Of a stretch of DNA of 33,358 nt, positions 29,192 to 33,358 are shown piece by piece; position 1 is the first letter of the stretch; every line of letters begins with the position of its first letter. The position numbers and the translations under genes were made by a program. Source of the DNA: Agromyces seonyuensis (GTDB lineage Bacteria; Actinomycetota; Actinomycetes; Actinomycetales; Microbacteriaceae); the NCBI RefSeq assembly GCF_009789225.1, contig NZ_WSTA01000038.1, positions 1-33,358 on the forward strand. Reading direction: 5' to 3'. Below the pieces are notes generated by a model. That model saw only the letters and a list, made by a program, of their open reading frames with translations. It had not been told where the DNA came from and did not search any database.

Positions 29192-29967
29192 GCGACGCCG
29201 TCGACGCCGTCAGGCCGGGCCGTGCGGCCGAGCCGCCGGTCCTCGAACTGCAGCAGGTGCGCTGCGCCTTCGGCGATCACGTCGTGCTCGACGGGATCGA
29301 CCTGGCGGTCGCCCGGCACGAGGTCGTCGCCCTCATCGGCGCATCCGGATCGGGCAAGTCGACGCTGCTGCGCACGGCCAACCTCCTCGAGCACATCGAC
29401 GACGGACGCATCCTGCTCACGGGCGAGGACGTGAGCGACCCGCGCGTCGACGCCGACCGCGTGCGTGCCCGCATCGGCGCCGTGTTCCAGCAGTACAACC
29501 TGTTCCCGCACCTGAACGTGCTCGACAACGTGACGCTCGCGATGCGGCTCGTGCACCGGGTACCGAAGGGCGAGGCCGAGCGCCGCGGCCGCGAACTCCT
29601 TGCGACGATCGGACTGGAGGCGAAGGCGGGGGCATTCCCCGACACCCTCTCGGGCGGTCAGCAGCAGCGCGTCGCCATCGTGCGCGCGATCGCGTCCGAG
29701 CCCGAACTGCTCCTGCTCGACGAGATCACGAGCGCCCTCGACCCCGAGCTCGTCGGCGAGGTGCTCGCGCTCGTGCGCACCCTGAAGGCGCAGGGCGCCA
29801 CGATCGTCATGGCGACCCATGAGATGCCCTTCGCGCGCGACGTCGCCGACCGCGTCGTGTTCCTGGACGGCGGCCGCATCGTCGAGGAAGGGCCGGCCCG
29901 CGAGTTCTTCCGTTCTCCCCGGGAGGAACGCACGAAGGCGTTCCTCGCTCGCGTGCTCTCGGGTTAG
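29188..29967 (+). CDS. Polar amino acid ABC transporter ATP-binding protein (GlnQ type)
   Basis: 259-residue ATPase. Walker A GASGSGKST is at 51-59, the Q-loop in VFQQYNLFPHLNVLDNV (99-115), signature LSGGQ at 154-158, Walker B LLLLDE at 174-179 followed by ITSALDPE, and an H-loop His in MATHEMPFARDVADRV. The QQYNLFPH motif and the DP-E-LV ending of Walker B mark the amino-acid importer subgroup. It is translationally coupled to the permease. Its stop overlaps the stop of the convergent membrane glycosyltransferase-like gene by 4 bp (TTAG), leaving no room for a separate terminator. Confidence 0.95.
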   Translation: MSDAVDAVRPGRAAEPPVLELQQVRCAFGDHVVLDGIDLAVARHEVVALIGASGSGKSTLLRTANLLEHIDDGRILLTGEDVSDPRVDADRVRARIGAVFQQYNLFPHLNVLDNVTLAMRLVHRVPKGEAERRGRELLATIGLEAKAGAFPDTLSGGQQQRVAIVRAIASEPELLLLDEITSALDPELVGEVLALVRTLKAQGATIVMATHEMPFARDVADRVVFLDGGRIVEEGPAREFFRSPREERTKAFLARVLSG

Positions 29968-31286
29968 CCCGCCTCGACCGGTCGCGCCTCGACCGCAGCC
30001 GCCGAGCGCCTCGACCCGGCGCGCACGAGCGCGACGAGCGCCCACACGAGCACGGCGGCCACGAGCGCCGACTTCGCCGTCGTCGCCAGCACCGGCAGCA
30101 GTCGCACGCGCTCGAGCTGCCCGTAGAAGAACGGGTAATTGAACTGCGCGAAGAGCGCCGCCGCGAGCACGAGCAGGGCGGGCAGGTCGAATCGGCGACC
30201 GGCGACGACGAACCCGAGCGCGATCGGGGCGATGAACCAGACGAGGTACTGGGGGGATCCGACTTTGTTGCACACGATGAGGGCCGCGACGATCGCCGTG
30301 CCGAGCACCGCGAGCAACTCGGGGCGCTCGGCCCCGGACCGGACGGCCCGGACCCCCAGGAGCGATGCCGCGACGATCAGGACCAGCATGAGGACGTCCG
30401 ACAGGGCGGTCGCCACGGCCATGCCCGGCCCGTCGACCTCCATCGCGATGATCTCGGAGTAGAAGACCTCCACCTCCTCCGCGCCGAGGAGCCCCAGCCA
30501 GAGATAGGGCACGGCGGTCGCCGACTCCAGCTGCGCGCCGCGCCCGGTCTGCCCGCCCACGAAGGAGACCAGCTGCGCCGTGGCGCCGAGGGCGATCCAG
30601 CTCGCCGCGACGGCGACGCACACGGCCGCGGCGGCGAGGACCACCCGCAGCCGGCGCCGGACCACGACGAGCAGGGCGAGCAGCAGCCCGGCCGGCCACA
30701 CCTTGATCCAGGTGCCGACGGCGAGCAGCACGGCGGCGAAGGCCGGCCGCTGCGCCGCGACGAGGAACGCGATCACGGCGAGCGGCACCGTGACGGCGTC
30801 GATGCGGCCGACGGCGACCGACCCCACGGCCACGATGGCCGCCGTCCACCACCAGGCGGCCCGCTCGCGGCCGGCCGGGAGGGCGCCGCGAACGCCGACG
30901 AGCGCGAGGAAGGCGAGCGCGTCGAGCACGGCGATCAGGACGAACCAAAGGGCCTGGTACCCCTCAGGGGTCGGAGCGAGCAGGTACGGCAGGCCGATGA
31001 CCGGGAGCGCGAGCGGCGGGTATACCCACGCCCGATCGATGCCGACGAGTCCCTCGCCGGCGGCGGCCGAGTCGAGCCAGGCGACGTAGATCGAGTTGAC
31101 GTCGGAGAACGGGTCGAAGCCCTTCAGCGGCGGCATGTCGGGTCGCCACAGCCCGAGCAGGACGACCGCGACGTGCGCGAGCGCGAAGGCGAGCCAGAGC
31201 GCCGTGCGGGATCGCAGGAACGAGGGACGGCGCTGCGTTTCCCCGGCAGCGCCTCCATCGGCTGTTGGTCGTGGTGACGACTGCAC
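29964..31286 (-). CDS. Polytopic membrane glycosyltransferase-like protein (GT87/DUF2029-like), copy 2
   Basis: 440 residues with about eleven hydrophobic helices. It shares with the protein at 25952-27250 the blocks RAWVYPPLAL, VGRIDAVTVPL, GTWIKVWPAGLLLALL, GGQTGRGAQLE, CNKVGSPQYLVWF and NYPFFYGQL in the same order, so the two are paralogues. It probably transfers a sugar from a lipid carrier at the membrane, by analogy with GT-C enzymes; substrates are unknown. The frame is open for 2 kb upstream, but GTG 31286 is chosen because TACGGT sits six bases ahead and a short polar N-terminus precedes the first helix. Confidence 0.75.
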   Translation of the reverse strand: MQSSPRPTADGGAAGETQRRPSFLRSRTALWLAFALAHVAVVLLGLWRPDMPPLKGFDPFSDVNSIYVAWLDSAAAGEGLVGIDRAWVYPPLALPVIGLPYLLAPTPEGYQALWFVLIAVLDALAFLALVGVRGALPAGRERAAWWWTAAIVAVGSVAVGRIDAVTVPLAVIAFLVAAQRPAFAAVLLAVGTWIKVWPAGLLLALLVVVRRRLRVVLAAAAVCVAVAASWIALGATAQLVSFVGGQTGRGAQLESATAVPYLWLGLLGAEEVEVFYSEIIAMEVDGPGMAVATALSDVLMLVLIVAASLLGVRAVRSGAERPELLAVLGTAIVAALIVCNKVGSPQYLVWFIAPIALGFVVAGRRFDLPALLVLAAALFAQFNYPFFYGQLERVRLLPVLATTAKSALVAAVLVWALVALVRAGSRRSAAAVEARPVEAG

Positions 31287-31292
31287 GCCGCC

Positions 31293-31298
31293 ACCGTA
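31293..31298 (-). promoter_or_regulatory. -10 hexamer for GT87-like copy 2
   Basis: TACGGT on the minus strand is six bases before GTG 31286, in the 62-bp gap after the NAD(P)H-hydrate dehydratase gene. It sets the leaderless start of copy 2. Confidence 0.5.
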
Positions 31299-31348
31299 TT
31301 GGATGACCGGCGGCCGCCGCGGCCCCCGAGCGAGGGTGGCCGCTCCCC

Positions 31349-32206
31349 TCAGTCGGTCGGCGCGAGGAGTCCGCCCGCTGCGGCCGGCAGCGCCGCCGCG
31401 ATGTCGAGGGCGACGATCGGTCCGCCGCCGACCGCCCGGCTCGCGGCGACCGCGGCCTGCCCGTGCAGGTAGGCGGCGGTCGCGGCGAGCTTCGTCAGCA
31501 CGGTCGGGTCGTCGAGGATCTCGGCCGCGTGGGTCGCGGCGAGCGCGCCGAGGATGCCGCCGAGCACGTCGCCGGTGCCGGCGGAGGCGAGCCAGTGGGT
31601 CGGCGCGGTGACGGTGTAGGCGTTGCCGCTGGGGTCGGCGACGTGCGTCACAGCGCCCTTCAGCAGCACGGCGACGCCGAGCTCGTGCGCGGCGGCCGTC
31701 GCCCACGCGGCCGGGTCCTCGGCTGGATGCTCCGTCGGCCCTGTGGTCTCGCGCGCCGCGAAGAGCCGCTGCAGTTCGCCCGCGTGCGGCGTGATGACGG
31801 TGGGGCCGGTGCGCTGGCCGACGAGGTCGAGGGCGCCGGCGTCGAGCACGACCGGCAGCTCCGACGAGAGCGCGTGCGTGAGCTCGCCGAGCAGCAGGAA
31901 CGTGCGCCGGTCGGCGGCGATGCCCGAGCCGATGAGCCAGGCCTGCACCCGACCGCGCCCCGGGACCGTCTCCGGGCGACGTGCGAGCACGAGGGCGCGC
32001 GGTGCTCGCGGGCCGACGTAGCGGACCATCCCCACGCCGGTGCGGTGCGCGGCTTCGACCGACAGCACGGCCGCTCCGGGGTACTCGTTCGAGCCGGTGA
32101 CGACCCCGAGCACGCCCCGCCGGTACTTGTCGTCGTCCGCGGAGGGCGCCCGCACGCTGCCGCTCGCGTCGTCGTGGGTCCACTCCCGAGCCTCGTGACG
32201 CTCCAT
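31349..32206 (-). CDS. nnrD: ADP-dependent NAD(P)H-hydrate dehydratase
   Basis: 285-residue carbohydrate-kinase-like repair enzyme that dehydrates the damaged cofactor NAD(P)HX back to NAD(P)H. Motifs are KYRRGVLGVVTGSNEYPGAAVLS (28-50), a conserved VVLDAGAL (119-126), TPHAGEL (139-145) and the catalytic Gly-rich anion hole SAGTGDVLGGI (208-218) with Asp213. The epimerase domain often fused in bifunctional versions is absent. The frame opens earlier, but ATG 32206 has TATCGT six bases upstream and fits the usual N-terminus. GGAGGC abuts the ATG too closely to serve as a ribosome site. Confidence 0.93.
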   Translation of the reverse strand: MERHEAREWTHDDASGSVRAPSADDDKYRRGVLGVVTGSNEYPGAAVLSVEAAHRTGVGMVRYVGPRAPRALVLARRPETVPGRGRVQAWLIGSGIAADRRTFLLLGELTHALSSELPVVLDAGALDLVGQRTGPTVITPHAGELQRLFAARETTGPTEHPAEDPAAWATAAAHELGVAVLLKGAVTHVADPSGNAYTVTAPTHWLASAGTGDVLGGILGALAATHAAEILDDPTVLTKLAATAAYLHGQAAVAASRAVGGGPIVALDIAAALPAAAGGLLAPTD

Positions 32207-32212
32207 GCCTCC

Positions 32213-32218
32213 ACGATA
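32213..32218 (-). promoter_or_regulatory. -10 hexamer for leaderless nnrD
   Basis: TATCGT on the minus strand lies six bases before ATG 32206. It faces the -10 of the divergent flavoprotein gene only 18 bp away. Confidence 0.5.
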
Positions 32219-32236
32219 TGCCTCCGGTGCCGGCGG

Positions 32237-32242
32237 TACGTT
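32237..32242 (+). promoter_or_regulatory. -10 hexamer for the leaderless old-yellow-enzyme gene
   Basis: TACGTT lies seven bases before ATG 32250. Its -35 would fall on the -10 of nnrD, so the two promoters overlap. Confidence 0.5.
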
Positions 32243-32249
32243 GGGACGG

Positions 32250-33340
32250 ATGTCGAACGCACCCGCTCCACTGCCCGCCGCCCCCGTCCCCGCGCTCTTC
32301 CGCCCGATCCGGCTCCGCGAGCTCGAGATCCGCAACCGCATCTGGATTCCGCCGATGTGCCAGTACTCGGTCGACACCCTCGACGGCGTCCCCGGCGACT
32401 GGCACCTCGTGCACTACGGCGCGCTCGCGCGCGGCGGCGCGGGCCTCGTCATCGCCGAGGCGACGGCGGTGCTGCCGGACGGGCGGATCACGGACCGGGA
32501 CACCGGGCTGTGGGACGACGCCCAGACCGAGGCCTGGCGCCGCATCGTCGGGATCGCGCACGGGCACGGCGCGGCCATGGGCGTGCAGCTCGCGCACGCC
32601 GGGCGCAAGGCGTCGACGTGGCCCGCGCTGCCCGGTCGCCCGCACGGCACCCAGCCGGTCGAGGAGGGCGGGTGGACCGCCGTCGCGCCCTCCGCCGTCG
32701 CGTTCGACGGGTACGCCGAGCCGGAGGCGCTCGACCGGGCCGGCATCGCCGCGGTCGTCGAGGCTTTCCGGGCCGCAGCCCGCCGAGCCGCCGACGCGGG
32801 CTTCGACCTCGTCGAACTGCACGCGGCGCACGGCTATCTGCTCCACGAGTTCCTCTCGCCGCTCTCGAACCGCCGCGACGACGAGTGGGGCGGCTCGCTC
32901 GAGGGACGCGCCCGGCTCCTCCTCGAGGTCGTCCGCGCCGTGCGCGCCGAGGTCGGCGAGCGGATGCCCGTGCTGGTGCGCTTCTCGGCGACCGACTGGG
33001 CCGCGGGCGGCTGGGACGTCGAGAGCACGAGCGAGGTCGCCCGCTGGGCGATCGAGGCCGGCGCCGACGCGTTCGACGTGTCGACCGGCGGACTCGTCGC
33101 CCACCAGGCCATCACGCTCGGCCCGGGCTACCAACTCCCCCACGCGATCGCGGTGCGCGAGGCCACCGGCGCACCGGTCGCCGCCGTCGGGCTCATCACG
33201 ACGCCGGCGCACGCCGAGTCGATCGTGGCAGCCGGGCTCGCCGACGCGGTGCTCGTGGGCCGCCCGGCGCTCCGCGACCCGCACTGGCCGCTCCGCGCCG
33301 CCCACGAACTCGGCGCCGACGACGCGGCGGCCTGGCCGGG
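32250..33340 (+). CDS. Old yellow enzyme-type NADH:flavin oxidoreductase (YqjM-like), 3' end missing
   Basis: At least 363 residues of an FMN-binding TIM-barrel ene-reductase that uses NAD(P)H to reduce activated C=C bonds. N-terminal IRNRIWIPPMCQYSV contains Cys37, the redox-tuning Cys of the YqjM class. GVQLAHAGRKAS, the active-site HAAHGYLLHEFLSPLSNRR DDEWGG-type stretch with paired His, and the late VGRPALRDPHWPLRAAHEL are all family hallmarks. The protein is nearly complete: relatives end a few residues after the WP seen at AAWPG. No stop is present because the contig runs into adapter sequence at 33341, so the last codons are artificial. ATG 32250 has TACGTT seven bases upstream. Confidence 0.93.
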
Positions 33341-33358
33341 AGATCGGAAGAGCACAGG
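33341..33358. other. Illumina adapter sequence at the contig end (artefact)
   Basis: AGATCGGAAGAGCACA (33341-33356) is identical to the first 16 bases of the common Illumina TruSeq read-through adapter; the last two bases (GG) differ from it (CG). It interrupts the flavoprotein gene just before its expected stop. These bases should not be treated as genomic. Confidence 0.9.

Overview
The window is about 33 kb of very GC-rich DNA (roughly 70% or more by eye). Genes are packed head to tail, many sharing 4-bp ATGA or GTGA start/stop overlaps. GC content, codon choice, DtxR-type iron boxes and protein types (TPM/PspA pair, siderophore-interacting protein, homoserine O-acetyltransferase plus O-acetylhomoserine sulfhydrylase, NarL-type two-component system, GT87-like membrane proteins) point to a high-GC actinobacterium, most likely Microbacteriaceae. 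That placement is an inference from gene content. I see no rRNA, tRNA, CRISPR array or transposase.

Layout. 1-3920 (+): tail of a Gly-rich (TPM-type?) protein, PspA, an arginase-family enzyme, a flavoprotein disulfide oxidoreductase and a small coupled HExxH protein. 3925-9812: an iron-siderophore uptake locus on the minus strand (lipoprotein; then flavin reductase, two permeases and ATPase in one coupled operon), split by a plus-strand SRPBCC-like gene and carrying two candidate DtxR/IdeR boxes. 9851-14542 (-): a six-gene chain of potassium channel, phosphoribosyltransferase, S51-type peptidase, uracil-DNA glycosylase, GNAT acetyltransferase and amidase. 14603-17310: SDR oxidoreductase, membrane acyltransferase and LysE-type exporter. 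17430-20233 (+): methionine genes metY and metX, separated by stacked hairpins and an 11-bp tandem repeat. 20317-23407 (+): histidine kinase, a membrane protein that may be a degenerate kinase, and a LuxR-type response regulator. 23444-24727 (-): MFS efflux pump. 24743-25949: a scarred region in which a 133-bp piece of a thiamine-binding-type gene is duplicated around a lower-GC segment carrying an unknown gene. 25952-31286: two paralogous GT87-like membrane proteins flanking a polar amino acid ABC importer. 31349-33340: NAD(P)H-hydrate dehydratase divergent from an old-yellow-enzyme-type flavoprotein. The last 16-18 bases match Illumina adapter and are not genomic.

The main cross-cutting signal is a TANNNT hexamer 6-7 bases upstream of many start codons (1103, 11847, 13766, 20317, 24727, 25625, 27250, 28331, 31286, 32206, 32250), with no usable Shine-Dalgarno at that site. 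This is the layout expected for leaderless mRNAs. It was used to choose several starts and it exposes internal promoters inside otherwise coupled operons.
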